Positions 13,900 to 26,039 of a stretch of DNA of 64,000 nt are shown piece by piece. The stretch is from Niebla homalea (taxonomy: Eukaryota > Ascomycota > Lecanoromycetes > Lecanorales > Ramalinaceae). The number at the start of each line of letters is the position of its first letter. Position 1 is the first letter of the stretch. The DNA lies in contig JAHGAU010000012.1 of NCBI GenBank assembly GCA_019925105.1, positions 1,419,857 through 1,483,856 of the forward strand, given 5' to 3'. The position numbers and the translations under genes are program-made. Under the pieces are notes generated by a model. It saw only the letters and a program-made list of their open reading frames with translations, was not told where the DNA came from and ran no database searches.

Positions 13900-15560
13900 T
13901 TAACGTTATTAACGTATTGATAAAATCATAATCGATTTTATAGAATCCTACTAGTCCCAGATGGGTAACGCCGTCTTCTCAATTTTATATAAGACTTCTT
14001 AATGACTTTAGAAGTAGCCTTTTTCGATCGTCGCTTTAATCGAGTTATAGGTAAAGGGTTCAACCGAACTCCGACCAAAATTTTATGATTAGGGCTAGCA
14101 ATTATATTAAGGTCTAGCGTAAGCTTATTAGCTAATGTTTTAGACTCTGGTTAAATAAGCTCGTTTAAGGATAGTATTATAAAGCTCTATATAAATAACT
14201 CTAAACCTGGACTTTATAAACTTAATGCCTTCGTATTCGCCGTAACTATATAACGCTCTCGGTACTCCTCTATTAAATCTCTACCGTTCCTAATAAAAGT
14301 AACTCCTTATTAAAAGGAATCTGGGTTGCCGGTTATATCCCAATTATTAAGCTAAGTTATACGGTATTCAGAGACTTAATTCGGGTGGGTAAGTAATATA
14401 GGATAAGTAATATATAACTTTAATACGCCCGTATTACCATAATATATTAAAATAATTATATAAACATTATTATTATACGCCGTCTCTATATTAACGTATA
14501 ACCGAAATTTATATATCCCCCGGGTATTTAATGCCCCGTTATAAAGTGCTTATAATTCGTATATAAACGTACTCCCATCCGGGCCTTTTCTTTCTGTAAA
14601 GAAATTAAATAATAACGGTATATTTTTCTTAATAAAAGGTTCGATATACTCGCTTAATTATTCCCGGACCTTTTTATTTAATTTTGCCGGGCGGGCTCTA
14701 TTATAGAAGTTTAGCTTAACTTTAATAATAAAGCCGTCGGTAAGGTTTTTAAGGTTCCTAAAGTAAAAATTTTCCTGGGAGGGGATATTAGCGGTATTGG
14801 TTATAATTGGGAACGCCTTGTTTATTACGGTGTTTTCGGTTAATATATCTTTATTAATCTACTAAAAGGTCTTAAATATAGCCTTAAAAAATTACGAAGG
14901 GGAAAGAAACGGTCTTGGCCGTATAAGTCTCTTATTGATTTCTGGCCAATTACTTAGTCTTTACGTATGATTACTCTTATATATATTATAATCATTAAGA
15001 TATTATTTAAAGGCGGGGTTATAAACGGAGGATTTTCTGGTTAATGAGGATATACCCGATTCTCTTCCGGTTTTAATTCGTTTCTTAAAGCTTGATTAAC
15101 TTAAGTCCATTATTAGATTAAAAGCGATAGATTTTTCGGGGTTCGAATATTAAATGATTATTAAAAGGGTTACTTAAAAATAAGCTATATCGAGCTTACG
15201 CCTTGGATATTATTAAGACTTGGTCCGTTATATCTTATAAAGTGTTTAAGCTTTATAAGGTTAATGTTTTCCTTATTAATTCGATAAAACGGTATAAAGA
15301 TAATAGACCAAATAGTCCTTTAATTAAACTCTTGGACAATATAAGCGGTAAGTTTTTACCATAAAAGGTTATCCTAAAAGGAGCTAAGTATCCGATACCG
15401 TCGGTATTCTTTAAGCTTTCGCTATTTAGCGGGGGGCTACGGTGAGGATTTAGTCTTAAGGTTAACTTTATTTAACTATCGCTTTCGATTAAAAGGTACT
15501 TTGGTTTTTATTGAAGGCATTAAACCTTAATATTTAAGAGCGATATTAATTAAATAAATA
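13900..15560 (-). pseudogene. Unrecognised cargo gene Y, left copy, lightly mutated
   Basis: The minus strand is close to open. Readable pieces run from YLAPFRITFYGKNLPL (about 15400) through FRNGRDLIEEYRERYIVTAN-like sequence (about 14240-14300, read as RNGRDLIEEYRERY) to VGVRLNPLPITRLKRRSKK (about 14050) and KLRRRRYPSGTSRI (about 13960). Stops are TAA/TAG at glutamine-like positions. CpA and TpG are kept much better than in the right copy. The gene is divergent from the kinase relic, with roughly 430 bases between. The basic C-terminus suggests nucleic-acid binding, but no domain was recognised. Confidence 0.45.
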
Positions 15561-15989
15561 ATCGGGAATAATTAAATAGAAAAATAATGGATAACGCGCG
15601 TTTACAGAAAACATTAATATTTAAGAGTTATTCGGATTAAGGGCTTAATAATTAATCGGTAGAATAATTATTACTTAAAGAATATAATTAAATAAATAAG
15701 GTAATATCCAATAAAGATAATATAAATACTTTCTGGTATATATTAAAGTTACCGTCCTAATATACTTATAATTTAGCTTATTAAATATTATAAATAAAGA
15801 ACTTAATAAGTAAATTAACTTTTTATTTTACGTTTAAAGAATTATCCTTTATATTTTAATAGTTTTTATTAGGATTTACGTATAACCGGTAAATATCAGC
15901 TTTAAAAAAGGATCAGTAAAAAAGGCTTTAACGATATATATATAAATAATTCCGAAGTAATTAATATAACTTTATAATATTTATTATTC

Positions 15990-16900
15990 TTTAAGAATTA
16001 AAATTAATATTAACGAAAAGGTTATTATTAAACTTAAATATATCTTTATTAAACTCTCCGTCCTTAACTTTAAAGTTAATATCTATTAAACGTTTTTTAA
16101 TAATATTAATATTCCGTATATTTATAATCTTTTATTTAAATATAAATATAATGCCATAATATTTAATCTTTTAAAACTTAGTTTAAAGGATTTATTCAAT
16201 TTTTACCGGCGTTACTTCTTCCTTAAAACGGTATTAATACTTACTGACCAGCTTTTATATCGTCTTAAGTATATTTATTCTAAGAATATTATCTATCGTA
16301 ATATTAAACCGGAAAATTTCTTAATGGGTACGGATAAGTATAGGAACCGCGTATATATTATTAATTTAAGCCTTATTACGGAACGTCGCGAAGTATATAT
16401 AAAAACTAACCTTATTAATACCGCGAAACGCCTTTTAATCGGTATAATATATTTTATTAATATTAACGGATATTTAAATATTTATAAATATATATCCTTA
16501 AAACTTTCTACTTAAATATTAAAGATTATTTTAATATAAGATCGCCGCGATAACTTAAAGTCTTTCAGGTATATACTTTTTTACTTCTTTTAAGGTTTTC
16601 TTTTATAGTAAGGCTTTAAGGTTAATAATTAGATTTAGAAAAATGAATCAATTTTGGAAATAAAGAAAACGATTAATATAAAAGAACTTTACGAGGATTT
16701 CCTTAAGGAATTTAAGATTTATTTCGATTATATCCGCTTTTTTACCTTTAATAAAATGCCGGCGTATATATATTTATATAAGATCTTTTATAATCTCTTT
16801 ATATAAAAGGGTTTTAATTATAATTATATATTTAATTAAATAATCTTAAAATATTTAATATTTATAAAATAAAAGGAAGTCTTATAAAAGCGCGGGGCTT
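15990..16900 (+). pseudogene. Casein kinase 1-like protein kinase relic, left copy
   Basis: The plus strand shows CK1 kinase landmarks in order. These are an EKVIIKL segment (VAIK lysine block, about 16015), DLFNFYRRYF (about 16190; CK1 has DLFNFC), LTDQLLYRLKYIYSKN (16238-16285), the catalytic loop YRNIKPENFLMG (16290-16326; CK1 HRDIKPDNFLMG), and INLSL at the DFG-like position. Further on are FININGYLNIYKY (the SINTHLG block), RRDNLKSF and YFDYIRFFTFNKMPAY. The end reads FNYNYIFN then ILKYL near 16850 (CK1 FxYDxxFDWxxLKY). The catalytic aspartate is already asparagine and several stops are present. A further near-open stretch continues to about 17300 and may be a C-terminal tail. CK1 enzymes phosphorylate acidic serine/threonine sites; here the gene is dead. 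Confidence 0.85.
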
Positions 16901-17329
16901 CGCCGGGTAAAGTTTATTAATATATATTTAGGTTAAGGAAAATAAATAGGTCTTATAATTAAATAAAGGATAGCTTGGTATTAAGATAAATCGCTATATT
17001 AATTTTACGGCTAGTCTATTATACGAAGGAAATACGTACCCCCTTTCTATAAAGTAAGTATCTACTTATGGAGCTTTAGTATATTAATTATTTAATATAA
17101 AAGCCGAGTAATTAATTTAAGGATCCGGAGACGTATTTCGGTATATCGAGTATATTATTACTATTTAGAGAGCGGTAAGCTTTTTAGAAGGTTTAGATGT
17201 ATAGCTTATCGATTATTTTAAGCAGAGAATAAGAAGCTTCCGTACTTATTAAATAACAATTCTTAATATACAGTAAGTTATATAGTTTATATATTTAAGC
17301 TTTTAATTTTAAGTTGAAAAATTAGTATA

Positions 17330-18120
17330 TATTCCGATCTTTTAAAAACGGTATAAAGTAATTACCTTAATCCTTAATACGAAATATAAAGATATAATAA
17401 CGTTAAAAGGTATTATAATTATAAGTTTAAGGGACTTATAGTATTTTAACTTAATTATTATTTAATATACTTAATGTTTAACGTAATAATTATTACGTAA
17501 CTTTAATTAATTATATATAATTAAATAATAAGGCTTAATTAACCTTTAATTTTAAATAATATATTCTCTTAATTTAATTAAGCGTTCTTAAGTAAAAGTA
17601 TATACTTTAAAATAAATTAATATAAGCATATATGCGTCCGTACTTACGTTAAAAGCCCGTAATATATTAAGTTCAATCCGTACTTTATCCTTCTTTTCTT
17701 AATTTACGGGTTTAATATACCGGATTAAAACGAGGTGCGAGCTTTGCCCGTATAACGTAAATAATTAAATCGGTGGATAAGTTAAGTAAATACGTATCGA
17801 TTAATCGCCGACTCCGCTTATCATAAATTATTAATTTTAAGCTATTCTACCCTTCCTTACTATTATAGATTTATTAAGTTTCTTTATTAGATCTTTATTA
17901 CTTTATATAATAATTCCCTTGGTTATTTAATACGTAAAGAAATACTTATAAAAAGGCAATAATATTACTATCCCTGAATCTTACCCTTTATATGATATTA
18001 TCCTTTAATGGGTATAAGCTTAATTTATATATTTAAAATTCCCCGGGAATAAGTTATTATAAGACCCGGTAGATATAACCTAGGATAGCTTTAATATAAT
18101 TAAAATTAAATTAAGCTTTT
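17330..18120. other. Interval between kinase and gene X relics
   Basis: Very AT-rich, with no frame that could be followed. It probably holds the kinase 3' end and the gene X upstream region. Confidence 0.35.
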
Positions 18121-20950
18121 ATACCGATTATAACATATATTTTTTTATTTATAAATAGCGGCCCTTTCTATAGGAAAAAAAAAGAGTTAACGATTTATTA
18201 TTAAATCGTAAGGAAGTTACCCTTACCGCCTTATTCTTGCCTAGCCCAAACCGCGTTAAAAAGACTATTAAGAAGGTTATTAAAATCTATTAAGAATAAA
18301 TCAGAAAGAACGTCCGTATTTTTTCCTTTATATTTCGGAATTTATTTTTAAAAGTATATTTTTCTTAAGAGCTTTATTATAAGATATTATTAAAGTTTAC
18401 GGATATAATTAAGATATAAATAATAAAAAAAAAAAGGAGATTATTAATATTATTATAGCCTTCTTTAAGTTGAAATCTTAATATTTATAGAAATCGATTA
18501 CTTAAATGAAATATTTCGGCTTTATCGGTCCTCCTGGTACTAAAAAATAAGTATAATAAAAAGCTTTATTATTAAATTTTATAAGGACTTATATACGATA
18601 TAATTAAGCTTTATAAATATAATAATGATTAATAAAGATTATTTAATATTAAGAATCCTTAAAGGCTTTATTATAATATTAAAGGATATAGATTTATAAA
18701 ACCGGGGTATTTATAATTCTGCTAGACCCAAGCGCGAAAAATCGGCCTTAATTAAAATGTTATCTTTAACCTCCTGGCTAGGCAACCTTAACGGCCTTAA
18801 ATTATTAAGACTATTATATATCCTTATAATAAATAGCATAAAAGGGCTGGATAAAGCGATTAAACGTAGGTTAACCGTATTTAACTTTAAATTAATAGGC
18901 GCGGCAGAGGCTAAGAATATATATATTTGACTTTACTCCGAGTAAACCTTTAATCCAAAGGTAGAAAAAGATGCTACTAACTTTATAAAAGTAATAAGGG
19001 ATTATAAATTAAGTATAATAAAGATCCAATATTATTTAATACGTTACGTATATAATAAATTTATTACCGTAAAGGATATTAGGATCTTACTTAATACTTA
19101 ATCGATTAATAGATAAAAAAAGCCAATAATACTTAATTATATTTAACTTTATATATAAGGTATCTAATAACCTTGAATTTAGGGCTTATAACTATTTTAT
19201 TCCGTTACTTTAACTCTTAATAATAAATCGACTTATAATTCCTTATATAAAGGAGGTATAATATAGATAATTAATAATATTAATTTATTATAAACGTTTA
19301 ACGTATTTTTCTAGGTTTAATTTATAGTATCCGACGGAATTAAATAAACTTATTTCCTTACGGCCTTTCCTTTAACCTTACGCGGATAAATATTAAATAA
19401 ATATATATTATAAATTGGATTAAGCGGATTATTATATTATATATAGTATCTTATTATATTAAATAAATACGATTTTTCGTCCTTTTTAAGAGATATCGCC
19501 TTTAAAATAAGTTAATTAAAGGGGGGTTACTTTTAATTAGTAAAAGGTCCTTTAAGGCGGGGGCTTAATTTAAAGGGGTACCGGACGTGAGAGCCGTACC
19601 GTACGCTTAAAATTTCGAATAAAAAGATTTTTAAGAGGGAGTAAAATTATAAAAAGTATTCAGACGTTTAATAAAGTTAATCTTAAATCGTAATTTTAAT
19701 TAATATCTATTTATAGCTATTTAAAAAGTAATAAACTTAATTAAAAAAGTTTTAACCTATAAGTAACGTTATTATTAACGTAATTATATTTACGATAATT
19801 AAATTAGAATAATATAATCCGTTTATACTCTTTATAAAAAATATTATTAACGGATTAATTATTTAAAATAAATTAGAGACCTTATTTAATATTGTATTTG
19901 CCTTATTCTTAATTAAGGATAAGCTATTAATATTATTAATTAATAAAAGGCTCCCTTAATGAGTAATTAATTATATATTATTATTACTTAACGAACTCGT
20001 AATTTTTAATATTATCGTTAAGGATCCCTTTGGGAGGCTTTAGTGAAGGTTAATACTTAAAGCTAAATCTATATTATATCCTATAAAACTAACGGAAGCC
20101 GTTATAGCCGTAATAATCGGTTTTTATTTAGAGATACTGGTTTTTACGATTAAAAAGTTAACGTTTATTCCGGTTATATAGTTTAAAATTAAAAAAATAA
20201 TAAAAGGTAAAAAGTTAATATAATAAGATTAATAAGAAAAAATTATAATAATTATTTTAAGGGGAATATTAATTATTTACGTCGGATTAAGTTATTATTT
20301 TATTAAACTTTTATCTTAACTTATAAAAGTAATAAATTAAAAGTTTATTAATCCTTTATTTAATATATTTTTATTAAAAAGGTTAATTAATAAATATATT
20401 AAAAAACGGCGAAAACGTATAACCTTCCGTACGCGTTAATAATAACTAAGTTAAGTTAAGGTAAGGAAATATTATGAAAGCTTACTTTTAAAGAAATTAC
20501 TATTACCGTTATTAAGGAAAAAAGCGTACTCGGTAACGTATCCGTTAAAATATAATTTAGTTTACCCTTATACTATATCCTTCGCGGGTAATATTTATTA
20601 TTATATAAAAATAATAAAGTCAATAAATCGATTATAAAAAGTATTAAAAACGGGTACGTTATCGGGTTTTATAGTTATAAGTCATAAGGAATAATATTAA
20701 CTATACTATAATCTTTTTCTTTTAAATAATATAATATTAATTATCCTTTATTAATTGATTTATAAATAAAGTTTACGTTATAGCAGAAGTTTACTAGGAA
20801 GTTCAGACCGTAACTTTAAGAAGATAAGTATAGGTATATTAAATTATCCCGGGAGAGTATAATATTAACGGCTTAGGAAATGAATATAATTAATAATATA
20901 AAGAAGAATAAATAGCTTATTATTAAAGCTTAAATATATATTATATTATA
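18120..20950 (+). pseudogene. Unrecognised cargo gene X, left copy
   Basis: The plus strand carries a long frame with stops limited mostly to TAA/TAG (and one TGA where tryptophan fits). Stretches that look plainly coding are 18180-18330 (RVNDLLLNRKEV), 18720-19080 (SLTSWLGNLNGLKLLR, RRLTVFNFKLIGAAEAKN) and 20030-20620 (KRRKRITFRTR, YPYTISFAGN). The part at 18720-18960 is only lightly mutated. It may be one gene of about 900 codons or two genes; a join near 19500 is not resolved. It has the same orientation as the kinase relic upstream and is conserved in the other arm. No domain was recognised, and I could not match it to the usual Starship accessory families. Confidence 0.45.
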
Positions 20951-21315
20951 TTATACTATATAAAAGGTTATAAATAAAAGAATAAAAGACTATAAGAGTA
21001 TTTTTATATTTTATTAAAGTAATTCCTAGCCTTTTAAAGATATAAAACGCTAACTAAGTTAATATCCTTTTATTAATAAACGTACCCCTATAAAAATCTA
21101 TGGAAAAAAGGACCTTTTCTATTAATAATATACCTATAAAGGATTACGACCTTCTTATTAAGGATATAAAAGGGTATATGCTTTAAAAGTAATAAGCTTT
21201 AGGATTTAAGTAATAAATCATAATAATTTTAAGCTTCAAAATATTAACCTTAAAAGGGCAGGCCCTATATCCTGGGCATAATTAGTAAAATTAACTATAA
21301 ACGTAGTAAGGAGAG

Positions 21316-21575
21316 CAGCATTTACCTCAGGGAGGGAACCAATAAGACCAAGGATAACCGCATCAAGGGAGCCAACACCCACCTCAGGGGTACAACGCGC
21401 AAGGTAGGCAGCACTTACCTCAGGGAGGGAACCAATAAGACCAAGGATAACCGCATTAAGGGGGCCAGTACCCAGGTCAAGGGTATAACGCGTAAGGGGG
21501 CCAGCACCCAGGTTAGGGATATAACGCGTAAAGGGGGCAGCACCAGCCTTAGGGGTACAACCTACGTTTACTGCA
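21316..21575 (+). repeat. Minisatellite of about 36-bp units with a 93-bp higher-order duplication
   Basis: Units starting at 21465, 21501 and 21537 are 36 bases apart and share CCAGYACCCAGG and ATAACGCG motifs; a related 37-base unit starts at 21372. A 93-base block starting at 21316 recurs at 21409. The period is a multiple of three and codes the 12-residue repeats of the surrounding gene relic. The tract is nearly free of RIP. Confidence 0.85.
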
Positions 21576-21718
21576 TGGTTAAGGAGCAGGGCAGCTTAAA
21601 GAGTCCGAGGTTAGAGGTTAGAAGAAAGGTAAAACCGAGGAATAAGACGGCGATAATCTTTATATATTAAATATAAACGTAGGCACTATAGATAAGTAAC
21701 CCCCCCTTTTCGACTTTA

Positions 21719-22162
21719 ACGGGAACGGCGGTCTTAATAAGAACGGCGGAAACTAAGGCTCTTTAAATATCGGTGGCCTCCTTAATAACCTCGGCAGGAA
21801 TAATAAAAACCAAGGCTCCTTTAATACTGGCGGCCTCCCCAATAACCTCGGCGGGAACGGTAGAAATTAAGGCTCCTTTAATACCGGTAGCCTCCTTAAT
21901 AACCTCGGTAAGAACGGTAGAAATTAAGGCTCTTTTAATACCGGCGGCCTCCTTAATAACCTCGGTAGGAACGGCGGAAACTAAGGCTTTTTTAATACCG
22001 GCGGCCTCCTTAATAACTTCGGTAGGAACGGCGGAAACTAAGGCTCCTTTAATACCGGCCTTTTTAATAACCTCGGCGGAAATTAAGGCTTTTTTAATAC
22101 CGGCGGCCTCCTTAATAACCTTAGCGGGAATAGCGGAAACTAACGTTCCTTTAATACCGGTA
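21719..22162 (+). repeat. 57-bp minisatellite, about seven copies, in frame
   Basis: The marker GCCTCC occurs at 21776, 21833, 21890, 21947 and 22004, exactly 57 bases apart. Two shortened units follow (marker positions near 22058 and 22106). The period equals 19 codons in the frame of the gene relic. An ATG-initiated open frame lies in another phase of this repeat and gives a hydrophobic peptide; it is not the coding frame. Confidence 0.88.
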
Positions 22163-23989
22163 ATTATATAAATAATAACTTATTATTAAATATTAAAAAT
22201 AAACTTAAAATATCCTTTATATTACCTTATTAAGAATATATAAATAATTAATTAATAGAGCGTACTGGTACTTATTAAATCATTAATATAAATAAAAGAA
22301 TAATTAAAGCGTAATATAAGATTTTATAAAAAGTCGGTTCTATAATAAAGGTAGTTACGCGCTTTAGGTAGCTTAATAACGTAATTTACCGGGTTCAGAA
22401 TATTAATAAGATAAACCCGTAATATCCGGATATAATAAACGTTATAAAACGACTTAATAAGATTTCTTAATACGAGAATAATATGAAAAAATAATTACTT
22501 AAAAAGGAAAATTACTTAATAATATTATATATGGTTCTTATTATTAATAGATTATAGGAAAAAGCCTTAAATTTAATTAATCCAGAAAAATATATAAATC
22601 GTAAGCGATATAATAACGATAAGGTATTAATCCTTTAATGATTTAAGGATTAAAAATTTATTAATTAAGAATCTAGATCTATTGAATTACGCGTTTAAAC
22701 CTTAAAGAAAAGAGCTATAAACGACGCTATTTATAGGAGGGTATACTATAATCTATAAGAATTCAGAGGAATAATTACCTTTATAGATCCGGTAAAGGTA
22801 AAGCGTAAAGTTACCCTTAAAGAAGGCTAAGGCGAGGAATCCATGGATATTAATAAGGTAAAGTTCGTACCTCCTAAGACCAGATTGAATCTATTACGTA
22901 TTACGAAGTCTTAACCCTTAAAGCGTAAGAAACCCGATATCCTAATAGAGTTAATTAAATATTACGAGGCGCTTAAAATAACATTTAAAAAGTTACCGCC
23001 GGAAGAAAAAATAACGTTTTTAATAATTTTTAAGTAAAAGTTATTTATTATTTATAAATTAATAAGCTTAACCGTCCGCTTATTTAATTGCTTATTATAT
23101 TTAGGAAAATATTTTATAAGAATTTCCGCTATTATATATAAGATTTAATTAATAAATTATCTTATAAAACTTATTAAGCTTTATAAATATTAACCGCCGT
23201 AATAGCTCGGTAAAAAAATCCTTTTTAATAAGGTCTTAATTTATATTTTTAGTATTTACGGACCGGTATAAAAAGATATAAGAATAATTAATATAAGATT
23301 TAAAATTATTCTTTTATAAAAAATTATAATACTTATTACCTCTTATTATATACCGCCGTCGGCGGCTTACTTAAAAGCTTAATAATTTATAAAGAAAAAA
23401 ATAAACTTAATAAAGAAAGCGGATAGATTGGTACGGCTATATAAGGTTAACGTAATATTAATTATATAACGGAACGGGAAATATTATATTTATTACTTTA
23501 TTAAGAAGGATTTATAACCGTCTTCTTTAATAAAAATTATATAAGGTTAAAATATTATTAAAATAAAAGTAATATTAATCGTAATAATTTAAAACTTATT
23601 TTATTTTTTATTAATTATATTATTTTATATAGATTTTAAGAAAAATACTTTAAAGTATATAAACGTTAATTAGAAAGAAGGTTATATAAATAAATCCTTA
23701 TAATTATTAAAATAAAAATAAAGGATAAATTTCTATTATAATAAATACTTATATCTTTATATTATAAACCTTTATTACGTAATTCTTTAGGAGCGTTTCG
23801 TTATTAAGGATTAAAGTAGCGTAATTAATACGTAGGAAAAAGCAGTTAAAGTTTTTTTAAAAGGGGTGGTACCGCTTAATATACTATTGCAGGGCGAATT
23901 TACTTATTAAGTAAATTAAGTAAGCTTTTTTAAGTATCTTAATATTATTAAAGTAATATAAATATTATTAAAAGTATTAACGATAATAT

Positions 23990-25930
23990 GGCCTTTTTAA
24001 AGCTTCGCTTTAATTAACTTATGGCTTAAGAACGTTATACTTTATATCCTTATAGGAGTTAAAGTCGGTATCGGAGTCGGAGAAAGATAACTTTTTATCC
24101 ATTAATAGATTATTCGTTAAACGGCGCCGATAGTAAGGGCCTTCTTTTAGGTCGTATAGGAGGACTAAATTATTAAGGATTATTTACGGATAATAAAGAC
24201 CGTTAATAAACGTATTTATAAGCCGCGATCGGACGGGAAACGGGTAAGTCTTAGGGATTACCGCCTAAATAAGATCCCGGACCTTTATATTTAACTTTTA
24301 CTACTTTAAAAGATTTCGCGTAAAAACGTAAGCGTTATACTTTTTTTAAAGTTATAATTTATAAAATTAACGTTTATTAACTTTCAGATTATTAAGCCGC
24401 TTCTTAATAATAATATATTCTTAATAAATTAATAAATTAAACTTATCGGTAAGCTTTTTAAGGCGGTTTCTCTTATTATATAATTTTATTACGTATAAGT
24501 CCCGGTTAACGACCTAGACCTGTTCGACGGTCAAACGCGTAAAATAATAAGGATTTAAGGTAAAGCTTATCGAATTAACTATTAAGATATTATTTACGCG
24601 AGATAATATACTTAAATAAGTTATTTTAATATTAAATCGGATAAAACGGGAAAAATAGTTTTTATAGAACGGTTTATTACTTTCATAGTTAAGTATAAGG
24701 TTATAAACAGGGCTAATACTGGAAGGATCGTTTAAAGGGTTAATAACCGCTTATTAATATAATTAAACGTTATACTTACTATTAATAACGTTCTTTATTA
24801 CTTTATAAAAGTAATATATAATAACCTTATCGTTAAAGCCGGCTAACTCTTTAAGTCGTTTAAGCTAGGTATTAAAGGTATTATAAGGTAAACTTTAATA
24901 AGCGTTTTTTATAATTTATAATAAATACTTAAAAACGGGCTTTTTCTTAATATCTTTTTTTCTATAATATTTATTATAAACGTAAACCGGGAAGGATTAT
25001 TATACCTATTATCTTAGAAAGGGTTATATCTTTATATATAAAAGTACGATCATTATAAGTAAGGTAAACTATATATAGGATTATATAATAAAAGGGTAAG
25101 TTATTGGTAAGGAAAATATATTTTTTATTAAATTTAAGTTTAATATAAGACTATTTTTATTAATATCGATTAACTTACAATTACTTATTATTTTTAATTT
25201 TACTTAATTTAACTTTAAGGACGAATATCCCCTTTCTTTCCGTTTTATTTTAAATTATAAATAAATTAAGATTTTTATAAATAATTAATAAAAGCGCCGT
25301 AGGTTAAAAGCCGGTAAAGCTGGCAAGGAGGATAAGTATAATTACTTAAACCCGTTACCGTTCATCCGGATACTTAATAGGATCTATAACCTAGTAATAG
25401 TATAAAAGCTGGTTAAGGTTATTACCGTCGAGGAGTAGCTGGTTAAGTAATATATCGCTAAGATTATATTTCTTTTTTAAATAACCTTTAATAAATTATA
25501 GGTTATATTAATTATATTTTTATTAAAATAACTTAATTTCTTATCCTTAACCTCGATTACCTACTTTAGGATAATCTTATCCAATTTACGGCCCTTATTA
25601 TATATAGTATAAAGCTGGTTTAAACTATATTAATAAGTTATAATAGAATTTATATAAGGTATTAAGTAATTTATCTTTAATTATTTAAGAAAAATTATAT
25701 AATAAGTAATATTACTTTATAAAAATACTTAACGGTTATCGTTTAACTTTATTTTCCTATAGAATTCTATTTATATATTCTTTATACGATCGATCGCCTT
25801 TTAAGTATTTACCTTATATAGCTTTTTATATAACCGTTACTAGGCTTCTTAATAAAGGCTATTGAAATATTATTATTTAAACTTAAAGTTTTTAAGTATA
25901 ATAGCTTTTTTAATCCAAAGAAATATACTA
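23990..25930 (-). pseudogene. DUF3435 tyrosine recombinase (Starship captain type) relic, left copy
   Basis: On the minus strand a long frame can be followed with TAA/TAG breaks at glutamine positions. Near 24835-24900 it reads PYNTFNTQLKRLKELAGFN, matching the DUF3435 block before the catalytic core. Near 24640-24690 it reads FYKNYFSRFIRFNIKI, equivalent to the conserved HYxSRxxxxDxxA segment of the family. Next come an LTxEQ-like motif (RLTVEQV, near 24520) and a basic coiled segment (KRNRLKKLT, then KKRLNNLKVNKR). The acidic tail reads SDSDTDF near 24070. Family knowledge: DUF3435 proteins are tyrosine recombinases that move Starships and sit as the first gene at the 5' end. Here the gene lies about 400 bases from the element end and reads inward. 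It is inactive. The N-terminal part is too eroded to place a start. Confidence 0.72.
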
Positions 25931-26039
25931 TAAAAGTAAAGAGGATAAAAGGTAGAAATATTAAAAAATATTAATGAAAAGACTCTAAAAAGGGATTAAA
26001 GTATAAAGAGATAAAAAAGCTACAGCTTTAGATTTGGAT

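Larger units (their letters stand above)
21240..23050 (+). pseudogene. Relic of Q/N/G-rich tandem-repeat protein with conserved basic C-terminal region, left copy
   Basis: One plus-strand frame can be followed for about 600 codons from near 21250 to 23050. Its stops are almost all TAA or TAG where glutamine fits. The N-terminal third is low-complexity: first a 12-residue repeat of the type GGQHPGQGYNAQ, then about seven copies of a 19-residue repeat of the type GSFNTGGLLNNLGGNGGNQ. The composition (Q, N, G, Y, S, few charges) is prion-like and recalls Sup35-type repeats; that resemblance is compositional only. From about 22170 a charged region follows, with RLNK, ALNLINPEKY, QESRSIELRVQTLKKR and YYNLQEF blocks that recur in the right copy at 45.9-44.35 kb. 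The end (22790-23050) is lysine-rich and hardly mutated. No known domain was recognised. The gene converges on the captain. Confidence 0.6.

Noticed and set aside
16324..16515. 63-codon open frame taken as a separate small gene
   Set aside because: It is an internal piece of the casein kinase 1 relic, starting at the methionine of the NFLMG motif.
21316..22162. CRISPR-like array
   Set aside because: Units are directly tandem with no spacers, in frame, and the genome is eukaryotic.
21773..22171. 132-codon ATG-started plus-strand open frame
   Set aside because: It reads the 57-bp minisatellite in the wrong phase. The phase with glutamine-type stops continues into the conserved C-terminal region and is the coding one.
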